Origin: SIG78 sp036677805
GTDB taxonomy: Bacteria > Verrucomicrobiota > Lentisphaeria > Victivallales > Victivallaceae
DNA: 64,000 bases
Direction: 5' to 3'
Assembly: GCA_036677805.1 (NCBI GenBank)
Contig: JAVBVS010000015.1
Location: 62,001-126,000 of the forward strand
The notes under the pieces are model-generated. The model saw only the letters and a program-made list of their open reading frames with translations, was not told the DNA's origin and ran no database searches. Below are positions 1-7,079 of this stretch, one piece after another (the first letter of the stretch is position 1; every line of letters starts with the position of its first letter). A program made the translations under genes and the position numbers.

Positions 1-322
1 CGGCGAATTTCTCATGCAGCGCCAGAGGCCGCCCGGAAGCGTCGACCGCGCACGGCGTGCTGCCGGTGGTATCAAGACCGATCCCGCGCACCGCCTCGGG
101 CCGGGTCCGGCCGCTCAGATTGCAGACCACCTCACGCATGCTTTCGAGATAATCCAGCGGATGCTGCCGAAATTCGCTGCGTTCGCCGCAGCAGTAGCGC
201 CCATCGCCCCAGCGCCGGTAATAAGCGACGCTTTCTTCGAGAATCGCACCGTTCCCGGCATCGACCAGCACACCGCGCACGCTGTCGGTGCCGAAATCCA
301 ATCCGATTACCTGTCGGTCCAT
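1..322 (-). CDS. araB: Ribulokinase, N-terminal part (cut by window start)
   Basis: About 107 codons of an FGGY-family sugar kinase are present; the rest lies beyond the window. The translation begins MDRQVIGLDFGTDSVRGVLV, the N-terminal ATPase/sugar-binding signature of ribulokinase (GxDFGTxSVR), and continues with the ribulokinase-like stretch around GIGLDTTGSTPCAVD. The enzyme phosphorylates L-ribulose with ATP in the cytoplasm during L-arabinose breakdown. The ATG is preceded by a purine-rich AGAGGGTGGC site. No other arabinose gene is visible because the locus continues to the left. The kinase class is seen directly; the L-ribulose substrate is inferred from resemblance to AraB. Confidence 0.85.
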   Translation of the reverse strand, partial: MDRQVIGLDFGTDSVRGVLVDAGNGAILEESVAYYRRWGDGRYCCGERSEFRQHPLDYLESMREVVCNLSGRTRPEAVRGIGLDTTGSTPCAVDASGRPLALHEKFA

Positions 323-350
323 ACTGCCACCCTCTTCTGATGAATGGGGT

Positions 351-395
351 AATTTAGCATCGGTCCGGTATAAATTCCAGTTATTCTATTTGCAA
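351..395 (-). promoter_or_regulatory. Probable araB promoter region
   Basis: Reading towards araB, two overlapping possibilities exist: TTGCAA (395-390), 17 bp, TATACC (372-367), or an extended -10 TGCTAAATT just downstream (core TAAATT at 356-351) with a poor -35. The second -10 recurs at other promoters of this window (near 3762, 49224 and 60097), which favours it. Confidence 0.4.
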
Positions 396-424
396 TTGCC
401 GGAATTCGGGATTATTTTCCATTC

Positions 425-2608
425 ATGATTTTTCGACTGTCGATCAAACCGCAAAAACATAACCAAGTCATGCGCAGAACCACCACCACACTGAACCAGC
501 TGCCGGACCGGCGTCCGACGGAAATCATTGACGCCACCATGATCCTGGACGGCGCATCCGGAATCATTCCGGATGATGCGACCGAAGCCATGCCGCCGCT
601 GGACAATCCGGGATTTGCCGAACACTTCGATTTCATCTGCCACTTCGCCTCCGGCGGCGTCGGCGCCATCGGCAAGGCGCGCGACCGGATGCTTGACCGG
701 GTCGTCGCGGTCAAAAGTCTTAAACCAGAATACCGCGACGATCCGGAAGTCGTCGCCTCTTTTTTGCGCGAATGCCGCCTCAACGCCCGGCTCGAACATC
801 CCTCGATCGTCCCGATCTATGACCTCGGGCGCAACCGGGACGGCGTCTGGAGCGCGGCCATGAAATTCATCGATGGCGCGTCGCTCAAAGAATTTCTCGC
901 CACCACGCGCCGGAATTACGACAAGAAAAAACGGGTCAAACCGTTTCAGGAGCAGCGGGCGTTGATCACCCGGCTCGAATATTTCATCCACATCTGCGAG
1001 GTCATCGAATACATTCACAGCATGAACATCGTCCATGGCGACCTCAAGCCGGACAACATCATGCTGGGCCGGTTCGGCGAACTCTACGTGATGGACTGGG
1101 GCTGCGCCCGACAGCAGGGCAGCCGCCCCCGGCGGCTTTCGGGAACGCCCGATTACCTGCCGCCGGAATTTCTGACCGCGGGCGTCGTCACGTTTGACAA
1201 CGACCTTTACGCGCTGGGCATGATCCTCTTCGAACTGGTGACGCTGCTCCACGGCCGGAACCGGATTTCCCGGGCCGGAGAGCCGACCGAACCCGACGCG
1301 GCCAGCTGTCCGATCGCCCCGGTTTCGGCCTACCGGCACTATCTGCCCGGCCTTGCAATCGACCGGCGGCTGAAAGCAATCATCTACAAGGCGGTCCATC
1401 CCGACCCGAAACAGCGCTACGGCAGCGTTGCCGAGCTGGCAAGCGACGTCCGGCACTTCATCTATCATGAAGAGGTCAGCGCCGCACCGGACGGGCCGAT
1501 CCGGCAATCCGCCCGGTTTCTGCTGCGCCATCGGATCACGGCGATCACCGGAGGAATCCTGTTCGTGCTGCTGCTGGTGCTGGGCTGGACCTATACCGCC
1601 TATCGGGCCGAACTGCGCGACCGGGAACGCGATATCGAGTCCATGCGTCAGCTCCGGCTGCAATCCTATACCGACATCATTTTCGGTATGGTCACCAGGA
1701 ATTTGCTCGAAGACCAGACCCTGCTGTTGCTTTTCGCCGATAATCTGCTGGAGAACACCCTGCTCCAGCCGCCGCCGGAAACATGCCTTTATGCCGACAG
1801 CGCTTACCGCGACGCCGCCACCGCCCCGGAAGGCATGATAACAACCCCGCTGTATCCGCATCCGGTCAACTTCTCAACGCTGGTTTTTCTGGGCGACAAA
1901 CCGGACGGCGCGCCGCGGGTTTCGGCCGAGGATTTCATCCGCATCTGCCGGAAGATTCTCCAATATGAGCCGGGCCGGCGTACGATCAATCCCCAGCGCA
2001 GCAACAGCAATCCCATGCTCTCAAGCGACAATCCGATCCAGCGTCTGATCGCCATCTGGAGAAACGGCGCCATTTTCAGTTATCCGGGAACTTACGAAGA
2101 CCCGGCGAACGCGGCATACGCCAAACGCTTCTTCCCGCCGACCAACACCCCCGCCATCGCCTGGAGCATTCCCTACGCCGGAGTGACCGGCAAGCATCGG
2201 ATGCTCGCCGGCTATCCGCTGTTTGATGAAGAACATCGTTTTCTGGGCGAGGCGCGGCTGGAATTCCGGCTGGAAGTGATTCTGGAACCGCTGTTGCGGG
2301 CCAATGCCAAAGATCCGGTGCACCGGCTCTATTTCATCGCCGCCGACGGTACGGTGCTGACCGCGGAAGACCGGCAACTGCGGATTCTTCCCGAACGGGA
2401 AGCCAGTCCGGAAAAGATGGATGCGGCCACCCTCAAGGCCGCCGCCCGGCAACTGCGGAACCAACACATGGAACAATTCATCATTGAAAAAGGCGACCGC
2501 CGCTATCATGTTTCCGGCAATCTTTTCAAACTTCTCGACGCCATGCTGATTCAGATGATCGACGTGAAGGCGATGAAGCACCACGAACATGTCGATCTGA
2601 GCTTGTGA
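425..2608 (+). CDS. Transmembrane Ser/Thr protein kinase with extracytoplasmic sensor-like region
   Basis: A Hanks-type kinase of 727 residues. The kinase domain spans about residues 68-345: glycine-rich loop FASGGVGAIGKA, ATP-anchoring Lys97 in VAVKSLK, catalytic loop HGDLKPDNI (Asp206, Lys208), a DWG metal-binding motif instead of DFG (Asp224), and an activation-segment end SGTPDYLPPEF. Residues about 371-392 form one hydrophobic membrane segment, and about 335 residues follow outside the membrane; these look like a sensor region but match no family I can name. HGD in place of HRD means activation by a phosphorylated activation loop may not apply. The start is uncertain: Met16 (position 470) is an alternative because neither has a good ribosome site. 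No phosphatase partner is nearby. Confidence 0.88.
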   Translation: MIFRLSIKPQKHNQVMRRTTTTLNQLPDRRPTEIIDATMILDGASGIIPDDATEAMPPLDNPGFAEHFDFICHFASGGVGAIGKARDRMLDRVVAVKSLKPEYRDDPEVVASFLRECRLNARLEHPSIVPIYDLGRNRDGVWSAAMKFIDGASLKEFLATTRRNYDKKKRVKPFQEQRALITRLEYFIHICEVIEYIHSMNIVHGDLKPDNIMLGRFGELYVMDWGCARQQGSRPRRLSGTPDYLPPEFLTAGVVTFDNDLYALGMILFELVTLLHGRNRISRAGEPTEPDAASCPIAPVSAYRHYLPGLAIDRRLKAIIYKAVHPDPKQRYGSVAELASDVRHFIYHEEVSAAPDGPIRQSARFLLRHRITAITGGILFVLLLVLGWTYTAYRAELRDRERDIESMRQLRLQSYTDIIFGMVTRNLLEDQTLLLLFADNLLENTLLQPPPETCLYADSAYRDAATAPEGMITTPLYPHPVNFSTLVFLGDKPDGAPRVSAEDFIRICRKILQYEPGRRTINPQRSNSNPMLSSDNPIQRLIAIWRNGAIFSYPGTYEDPANAAYAKRFFPPTNTPAIAWSIPYAGVTGKHRMLAGYPLFDEEHRFLGEARLEFRLEVILEPLLRANAKDPVHRLYFIAADGTVLTAEDRQLRILPEREASPEKMDAATLKAAARQLRNQHMEQFIIEKGDRRYHVSGNLFKLLDAMLIQMIDVKAMKHHEHVDLSL

Positions 2609-2673
2609 ACGCACCGCAACCGGCGGTTTCCCGCGGATTACGCCGGCAGGCGGCAAAATTCCGTAATTTCCGC

Positions 2674-2701
2674 TTGACAAACCGTTCTCCGGAGCTATTG
2701 T
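2674..2701 (+). promoter_or_regulatory. Promoter of the RAM-domain gene, with hairpin leader
   Basis: TTGACA (2674-2679), 16 bp, TATTGT (2696-2701). The leader of about 100 nt contains an 8-bp inverted repeat TCAAGCGC/GCGCTTGA (2745-2752 and 2770-2777) followed by a smaller TGATG/CATCA hairpin (2776-2790) shortly before the ribosome site AAAAGGAG. Confidence 0.7.
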
Positions 2702-2811
2702 AGTCTCTGACGGCGGGCCCGGCCCGGTGCCGGACACCCGGAATTCAAGCGCATCCGTTTCATGGACAGGCGCTTGATGTCACCCATCAACCCCTGAAAA
2801 GGAGATGTGTC

Positions 2812-3114
2812 ATGGTCACAGGTATCGCTCTGGTCAATGTCGAACGCAAAATGCTGCGGCAGGCGACGGAAGAACTGCTCAAACTCAATGGCGTCACCGA
2901 AGTTTACACGGTCGCCGGCGAATATGATCTGGTGGTAATGATCCGCGTCAACTCCAATGCCGAACTTGCGGACGTCGTAACGACCAAAATGACCAAGGAT
3001 ATTCCGGGCATCGTCCGAACCCGCACCATGATTTCGCTTCAGGCCGATGCCAAAGTCGATCTGTGCCAGTTCTACAACAGCAAGAATTACACCCAAAACC
3101 AGATTTTCGTTTAA
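2812..3114 (+). CDS. Stand-alone Lrp/AsnC ligand-binding (RAM) domain protein
   Basis: A 100-residue protein that is essentially one RAM domain: it begins MVTGIALVNVERKM and carries the alpha/beta ACT-like pattern with GEYDLVVMIRV in the middle and a C-terminal strand RTRTMISLQ. The helix-turn-helix of full-length Lrp/AsnC regulators is absent, so it cannot bind DNA by itself in the usual way. Stand-alone RAM proteins are known to assemble into rings and bind amino acids or partner proteins. It has its own strong promoter, a structured leader and a good ribosome site (AAAAGGAG), so it appears monocistronic. The ligand cannot be told from sequence. The family call is firm; the role is unknown. 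Confidence 0.88.
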   Translation: MVTGIALVNVERKMLRQATEELLKLNGVTEVYTVAGEYDLVVMIRVNSNAELADVVTTKMTKDIPGIVRTRTMISLQADAKVDLCQFYNSKNYTQNQIFV

Positions 3115-3149
3115 GGCGTAAAGCCAAGGAAAAAATTCATCTCATCGCT

Positions 3150-3172
3150 CCGGCCGCCCGTCAGGCGGCCGG
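3150..3172. terminator. GC-rich hairpin between convergent genes
   Basis: Perfect 9-bp stem CCGGCCGCC/GGCGGCCGG with a 5-nt loop between the RAM gene and recX, which converge. On the minus strand a T6 run follows about 13 nt later, on the plus strand only a short T-rich stretch, so termination may be weak. Confidence 0.5.
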
Positions 3173-3192
3173 AATCATTTCGGCCCGGAAGA

Positions 3193-3744
3193 TTACTCCG
3201 TCCAAGCCTCTTCGATTTCATCCGCCCTGCCGTCGGAGCGATTCAATGCCGGTTCCGCCGCCAGAAGTTCCCGCACCAGCGCCAGCGGAAATCCCCGTCC
3301 CGTCAGAAACCGGAACGCTTTTTCACGCCGCTTGCGCCAATCCGGCTCCCGGCTCCAGAGTTTGAGCTTGCCCGCCAGCGCCCGCCGCGCCGCTTCCGGC
3401 TCATCCGCGGCGACGACCGCCAGCGCCGCCTGGGCAACATCCCCTTTCAGACCGCGCCGGGCCATTTCCAGACGAATGCGACGCGAGCCTTGTCCGCGCT
3501 GGGTCCGCCCCCGCGCGAAATCCTCCGCCAGCCGCCCGTCGTCGATCAATCCGTAACGGCGGCAATCCCGCACCGCGGCTTCGATTTCGCTGCGCGGATA
3601 TTCCTTTGCCACCAGCCGGTCGCGCATTTCCAGCTCGCTGTACCAGCGGACGTTGAGCCAGCGCAGCGCCTGTTCGAACGCCGGCGGACGTTCCGGAGCG
3701 CGCGATGATTTTTTTTGCTTTCCGCCGGATGATATTTCTTGCAT
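3193..3744 (-). CDS. recX: Regulatory protein RecX
   Basis: A protein of 183 residues from the chosen ATG, in the size range of RecX. It carries the RecX pattern of three-helix repeats: ALRWLNVRWYSELEMRDRL near the N-terminus, YGLIDDGRLAEDFARGR and the following GSRRIRLEM in the middle, and a C-terminal repeat with RFLTGRGF. RecX binds RecA filaments and restrains strand exchange. The start at 3744 is chosen because AGAGGAT lies 8 bases upstream; a longer reading from a TTG at 3792 would run through the promoter shared with the divergent HD gene. RecA is not in the window. Confidence 0.88.
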   Translation of the reverse strand: MQEISSGGKQKKSSRAPERPPAFEQALRWLNVRWYSELEMRDRLVAKEYPRSEIEAAVRDCRRYGLIDDGRLAEDFARGRTQRGQGSRRIRLEMARRGLKGDVAQAALAVVAADEPEAARRALAGKLKLWSREPDWRKRREKAFRFLTGRGFPLALVRELLAAEPALNRSDGRADEIEEAWTE

Positions 3745-3792
3745 TTTGCGATATCCTCTGCTAAATTTAATACCATTCACGGAAAAAGGCAA
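3739..3792. promoter_or_regulatory. Overlapping divergent promoters of recX and the HD-domain gene
   Basis: Rightward: TTGCAT (3739-3744), 17 bp, TAAATT (3762-3767) preceded by TGC. Leftward: TTGCCT (3792-3787), 17 bp, TAAATT (3769-3764). The two -10 elements overlap on a near-palindromic TAAATTTA, so both genes probably cannot be initiated from the same molecule at once. Confidence 0.45.
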
Positions 3793-3800
3793 ATCCGATT

Positions 3801-4403
3801 ATGACCGAAGAGCAAATCCTGGCGTTGAAAAATTCAGCCCTGGCGGTGTTGAAGGCCCGGTTGCCGTCCTGTTGCACCTACCACAACTCCGCGCACGCCG
3901 AGCGGGTTTTCCGGGCGGCGGAAAAACTCGGACGACTTGAAGGGCTGAGCCCGGTCGAGCTTGAAGATCTGCGGCTGGCGGCCGTTTTTCACGATTTCGG
4001 TTATATCGAATCCATGTTCGACAATGAAAGATTGGCGGCCAAATATATGTTCGAAGTCGGTACGCCATACGGAATTGACGGCGCGCGGGCCGAACGGCTC
4101 GCCGCATTGGTCCGGGAGACCGCTTATCCCTACGCTCCGCAGTCACGCCTGGGCAAAATTCTCTGCGACGCCGATATCGAGTACGTCGGCGACCGCGACT
4201 TCGAGCATCAGGCCGATTGTTTCCGGATGGAGCTCGCCCGGCAGGGCAAGGAGTTCAGCGATCGCGAATGGTATGAATTTGAGATCAGGTTTCTGGAAGG
4301 AATATCGTTTTTTACCGCGACCGGGCGCCAACTGTACGAAGCCGGACGCACGAACAATCTGGCGGCGCTGCGCAATCGCCTCGCCGCCGCTACGGAAAAG
4401 TGA
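3801..4403 (+). CDS. HD-domain phosphohydrolase
   Basis: A 200-residue HD-superfamily protein. Metal-binding signature residues are visible: YHNSAHAERV (first His, about residues 27-36), AVFHDFGYI (HD pair, about 61-69) and DADIEY (later Asp, about 118-123). This resembles the small cytosolic HD hydrolases that act on nucleotides or related phosphates; the substrate is not deducible. It is the first gene of a likely operon: only 4 bp separate it from the protein-kinase gene, which is followed by dinB. Its promoter overlaps that of recX, so DNA-repair functions flank it on both sides; whether that link is functional is inference. Confidence 0.82.
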   Translation: MTEEQILALKNSALAVLKARLPSCCTYHNSAHAERVFRAAEKLGRLEGLSPVELEDLRLAAVFHDFGYIESMFDNERLAAKYMFEVGTPYGIDGARAERLAALVRETAYPYAPQSRLGKILCDADIEYVGDRDFEHQADCFRMELARQGKEFSDREWYEFEIRFLEGISFFTATGRQLYEAGRTNNLAALRNRLAAATEK

Positions 4404-4407
4404 GATC

Positions 4408-5427
4408 ATGAAAAAACTGATTATGGGGCAGACCCGCTACGATATTATCGAGGAAATCGCCGCCGGCGGCATGGGTTCGGTGCTCAAAGCCAAACTCAAA
4501 GGGGTTGAGGGCTTTGAAAAAGTCGTCGCCATCAAGACACTGCTGCCGCGCTTCGCTTCCGACCGGGAATTCGTCAACCGCTTCATCGCCGAAGCCAAGC
4601 TGGTCGCCAACCTGGTCCACGAAAACCTGGTTCAGATTTATCAGCTCGACAAAGTTGATGACGAATACTTTTTCGTGCTCGAATTCGTCGACGGCATTTC
4701 GCTGTTCGATTTCATTGAATTCCACCGCAAGATCAACCGGGTGCTGCCGGCGAAGCTGGCGGTTTTCATCGCCTCGCGGGTGGCGCGGGGACTGGCTTAT
4801 GCGCACAGCCGCCGCGACAGCGGAGGACATCCGCTGAACATCGTCCACTGCGATATCTGTCCGCACAATATCCTGATCAATTCCGAAGGCGTGCCCAAAG
4901 TCACCGATTTCGGGATCGCCAAGGCGGCCAACATGCGCAGCTCCGGCACGGTTTCGGGAAAATTCGCTTTCATGTCGCCGGAACAATGCCAGCCGGACAG
5001 CGCGCTGACCTTTGCGTCGGACATTTATTCGCTCGGAGTGGTGCTTTTTTATCTGCTCAGTTCACGCTACACCCGCGACGTCCACGCCGATCGCAAGGAC
5101 CTGGTCGATCAGATTCGCTCCAACTACATCGCCTGGTGTGTGCTGCCCGAGGAAACCCCCGCCGAATTGCGCGCGATTCTCGAACGCATGCTGGCGACCG
5201 ATCCGGCGCAGCGCTATGCCGACACCGCCGAACTGGCTCACGATCTGGAGTATTACATTTACCGCGACGGCTACGGTCCGACCATCGTGACGCTGGCGCA
5301 ATACATGGCCGAACTGATGCCCGGGCGCTTCACCTTTGCCGGCGACGATTCCGAGGCCAAAACCGAAGTGCTGCCGACCGAATTTTTCAGCACCGTCACC
5401 GATGTGACCAAAACCATGCGGCTTTAG
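4408..5427 (+). CDS. Soluble Ser/Thr protein kinase with altered catalytic loop
   Basis: A 339-residue cytoplasmic Hanks-type kinase without a membrane segment. Domain features: glycine-rich loop AAGGMGSVLKA (residues 18-28), Lys43 in VAIKTL, DFG at 167-169, and SGKFAFMSPEQ at the end of the activation segment. The catalytic loop reads HCDICPHNIL: the catalytic Asp149 and Asn154 are kept, but Arg of HRD is Cys148 and the normally conserved Lys is Cys151. Myxobacterial kinases with HRDVSPHN-type loops show that loss of this Lys is tolerated in some families. The ATG at 4408 lies 4 bp after the HD gene, and dinB begins 13 bp after the stop, so the three are probably cotranscribed. An in-frame longer reading starting inside the HD gene is not credible. 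Confidence 0.88.
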   Translation: MKKLIMGQTRYDIIEEIAAGGMGSVLKAKLKGVEGFEKVVAIKTLLPRFASDREFVNRFIAEAKLVANLVHENLVQIYQLDKVDDEYFFVLEFVDGISLFDFIEFHRKINRVLPAKLAVFIASRVARGLAYAHSRRDSGGHPLNIVHCDICPHNILINSEGVPKVTDFGIAKAANMRSSGTVSGKFAFMSPEQCQPDSALTFASDIYSLGVVLFYLLSSRYTRDVHADRKDLVDQIRSNYIAWCVLPEETPAELRAILERMLATDPAQRYADTAELAHDLEYYIYRDGYGPTIVTLAQYMAELMPGRFTFAGDDSEAKTEVLPTEFFSTVTDVTKTMRL

Positions 5428-5440
5428 CCGCGTCCCGGCC

Positions 5441-6550
5441 ATGCACGACGAGGAGCAGCGCCGCAAGATCATCCACCTTGACATGGATGCCTTTTTTGCG
5501 TCGATCGAGCAGCGCGACCATCCGGAATGGCGGGGATTGCCGGTCATCGTCGGCGGCTCGCCCGAACGGCGCGGCGTAGTCAGTACCGCCAGCTATGAAG
5601 CGCGGCGTTACGGCATTCACTCCGCCATGCCCGCCAAAACCGCGCGTCGGCTCTGCCCCGACGGCATTTTCGTCCCTGGCGACATGGGGCGTTATGGTGC
5701 GGTTTCGGAGCAAATCCGAGGCATTTTCCACCGCTTTACCGATCTGGTCGAGCCGCTTTCCATCGATGAAGCATTCCTTGATGTGACCCGCAATAAATTC
5801 AACGAACCGTCGGCCACCCGGCTGACGATGCAGATTCAGCAGGCCATCCGGCGCGAAACCGGACTGACCGCATCCGCCGGAGTCTCCTTCAATAAATTCC
5901 TGGCCAAAATCGCCAGCGACTGGCGCAAGCCCGCAGGATTGACCGTCATCACGCCGGAACGCGCCCGCGAATTCATCGACCGGCTGCCGATCGAAAAGTT
6001 TTACGGCGTGGGCGAAGCCACCGCCAGAATCTTTCACCGCCTCGGCATCGCCGACGGCGCCATGCTCCATGCCGCATCACTTGAACTGCTGCTCGAAAAC
6101 TTCGGTAAGGTCGGTCATTTTTACTATCAGATCGTGCGCGGCATCGATCCGCGCCCCGTCGATCCGGCCGAAAGCCGCAAATCAATAGGCCGCGAAATCA
6201 CCCTGCCCCGCGACATCGACGATCCCATCGGATTGCGCGATCTGCTGCGCCACCTCGCCGAACGGGTCGCGCTGCTGCTGGAGCGGGAAAAAATTTCCGG
6301 ACGCACCGTCACGCTCAAACTGCGCTACGACGACTTCACCACCGTGACCCGGAGCCTGACCCACCCAACGCCGGTGGCCCGGGCGTTTGAGCTGGAGCGA
6401 ACCGGCGTCATTCTGCTCGAACGTACCGAAGCCGGGAAGCGCAAAGTCCGGCTGATGGGCTTGTCGGTTTCGGGTTTTCCGGCGGAAACGTCCGACCTGC
6501 CGATCCAGCCGGAGCTGCCCCTGGGCTGGCCGGAAAGCCCGGTCCGCTGA
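5441..6550 (+). CDS. dinB: DNA polymerase IV (Y-family translesion polymerase)
   Basis: A 369-residue Y-family polymerase that copies past damaged bases. Visible motifs: HLDMDAFFASIEQRD near the N-terminus (first catalytic Asp), YEARRYGIHSAMP in the palm/fingers, LSIDEAFLDVT (catalytic Asp-Glu pair), and GVSFNKFLAKIASDWRKP followed by a helix-hairpin-helix stretch FYGVGEATARIF. The C-terminus ends QPELPLGWPESPVR, which looks like a sliding-clamp binding peptide (Q-x-x-L-P-L type). It is the last gene of the HD-kinase-dinB group. Placement behind a kinase is unusual; no LexA-type box was recognised upstream of the group. Confidence 0.95.
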   Translation: MHDEEQRRKIIHLDMDAFFASIEQRDHPEWRGLPVIVGGSPERRGVVSTASYEARRYGIHSAMPAKTARRLCPDGIFVPGDMGRYGAVSEQIRGIFHRFTDLVEPLSIDEAFLDVTRNKFNEPSATRLTMQIQQAIRRETGLTASAGVSFNKFLAKIASDWRKPAGLTVITPERAREFIDRLPIEKFYGVGEATARIFHRLGIADGAMLHAASLELLLENFGKVGHFYYQIVRGIDPRPVDPAESRKSIGREITLPRDIDDPIGLRDLLRHLAERVALLLEREKISGRTVTLKLRYDDFTTVTRSLTHPTPVARAFELERTGVILLERTEAGKRKVRLMGLSVSGFPAETSDLPIQPELPLGWPESPVR

Positions 6551-6592
6551 CCCCGCATGGCAGAAAACTCCGCAATATCGGGACGCAACGGC

Positions 6593-6621
6593 TTGCCTTT
6601 CGGGCCGAACCGTGATATATT
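6593..6621 (+). promoter_or_regulatory. Promoter of the TM1266-type regulator/hydG operon
   Basis: TTGCCT (6593-6598), 17 bp, TATATT (6616-6621) with an extended -10 TGA immediately before. Initiation would fall near 6628, giving a leader of about 180 nt before the first start codon. Confidence 0.65.
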
Positions 6622-6678
6622 ACGATCAAGCCGAATCCGATGGTTCCGCCGGAGGATGAGGCAACAATCAAGGTTTTG

Positions 6679-6764
6679 ACGTGCTGACCGGAACGGAGGA
6701 TTCCGAACGGAAAGGCGTTGGACAGTCGGAAATCCGGCGGTATTTTTCCGATGCTTCAGCACGT
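6679..6764 (+). promoter_or_regulatory. Structured leader RNA (possible riboswitch-like sensor) of the hydG operon
   Basis: A closing stem P1 is formed by ACGTGCTGA (6679-6687) and TCAGCACGT (6756-6764), 9 perfect pairs. It encloses P2, CGGAA/TTCCG (6689-6693, 6701-6705), and P3, TCGGAAA/TTTCCGA (6726-6732, 6745-6751), giving a three-way-junction layout. The 3' arm of P1 and the end of P3 are also part of the terminator at 6750-6791, so the two folds exclude each other. I do not recognise a known riboswitch class in it. The pairings are seen in the sequence; the regulatory role is inferred. Confidence 0.5.
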
Positions 6765-6791
6765 TTCACGGTGTTGGAGCATCTTTTTTTT
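6750..6791 (+). terminator. Intrinsic terminator inside the leader (attenuator)
   Basis: Arms 6750-6762 (GATGCTTCAGCAC) and 6771-6783 (GGTGTTGGAGCATC, from its second base) pair over 13 bp with two G-U pairs and an 8-nt loop, followed at once by T8 (6784-6791). It ends 15 nt before the ATG at 6807 and downstream of the operon promoter, so it can only act by stopping transcripts before the operon genes. Confidence 0.75.
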
Positions 6792-6806
6792 GCAGGGATT
6801 TCGAAC

Positions 6807-7070
6807 ATGGAAAAACGCATTGCCCTGATCGGCATCATCGTCGAGGCGATGGAGGCGACGGAAACGATCAACCGCATCCTCCACGAATACCGGGACCATA
6901 TCGTCGGCCGCATGGGCATTCCCTACCGCGAAGCCCATGTCGCCATCATCAGCATTGTGCTCGACGCCGAAAACAGCGTCATCAGCGCGCTCTCCGGCCG
7001 TCTCGGCATGATCGAGGGCGTCAGCGTCAAAACGGTCTATTCCAAACAAATCCATCAACCCCAACCCTGA
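6807..7070 (+). CDS. TM1266-type iron-only hydrogenase system regulator
   Basis: An 87-residue protein starting MEKRIALIGIIVE, with the compact ferredoxin-like/ACT-like fold pattern of the TM1266 family (related to the ligand-binding domain of NikR), ending GMIEGVSVKTVYSK. Members sit beside hydEFG genes and are called putative regulators of [FeFe]-hydrogenase assembly; the mechanism is not established. The ATG at 6807 gives the normal family length; a GTG at 6681 would add 42 residues encoded by the hairpin-rich leader and is judged wrong. hydG follows after 9 bp, which supports the family call and an operon. Confidence 0.85.
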   Translation: MEKRIALIGIIVEAMEATETINRILHEYRDHIVGRMGIPYREAHVAIISIVLDAENSVISALSGRLGMIEGVSVKTVYSKQIHQPQP

Positions 7071-7079
7071 GGGTCCGTC

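Noticed and set aside
14..340. 108-codon plus-strand frame at the window start
   Set aside because: The minus strand encodes an unmistakable ribulokinase N-terminus over the same bases.
3745..3792. Longer RecX from a TTG start
   Set aside because: The extra residues lie in the shared promoter region and the ATG at 3744 has a good ribosome site.
6681..6806. N-terminal extension of the TM1266-type protein from a GTG
   Set aside because: It is encoded by the hairpin-rich leader and terminator, and the family is normally about 80-90 residues.
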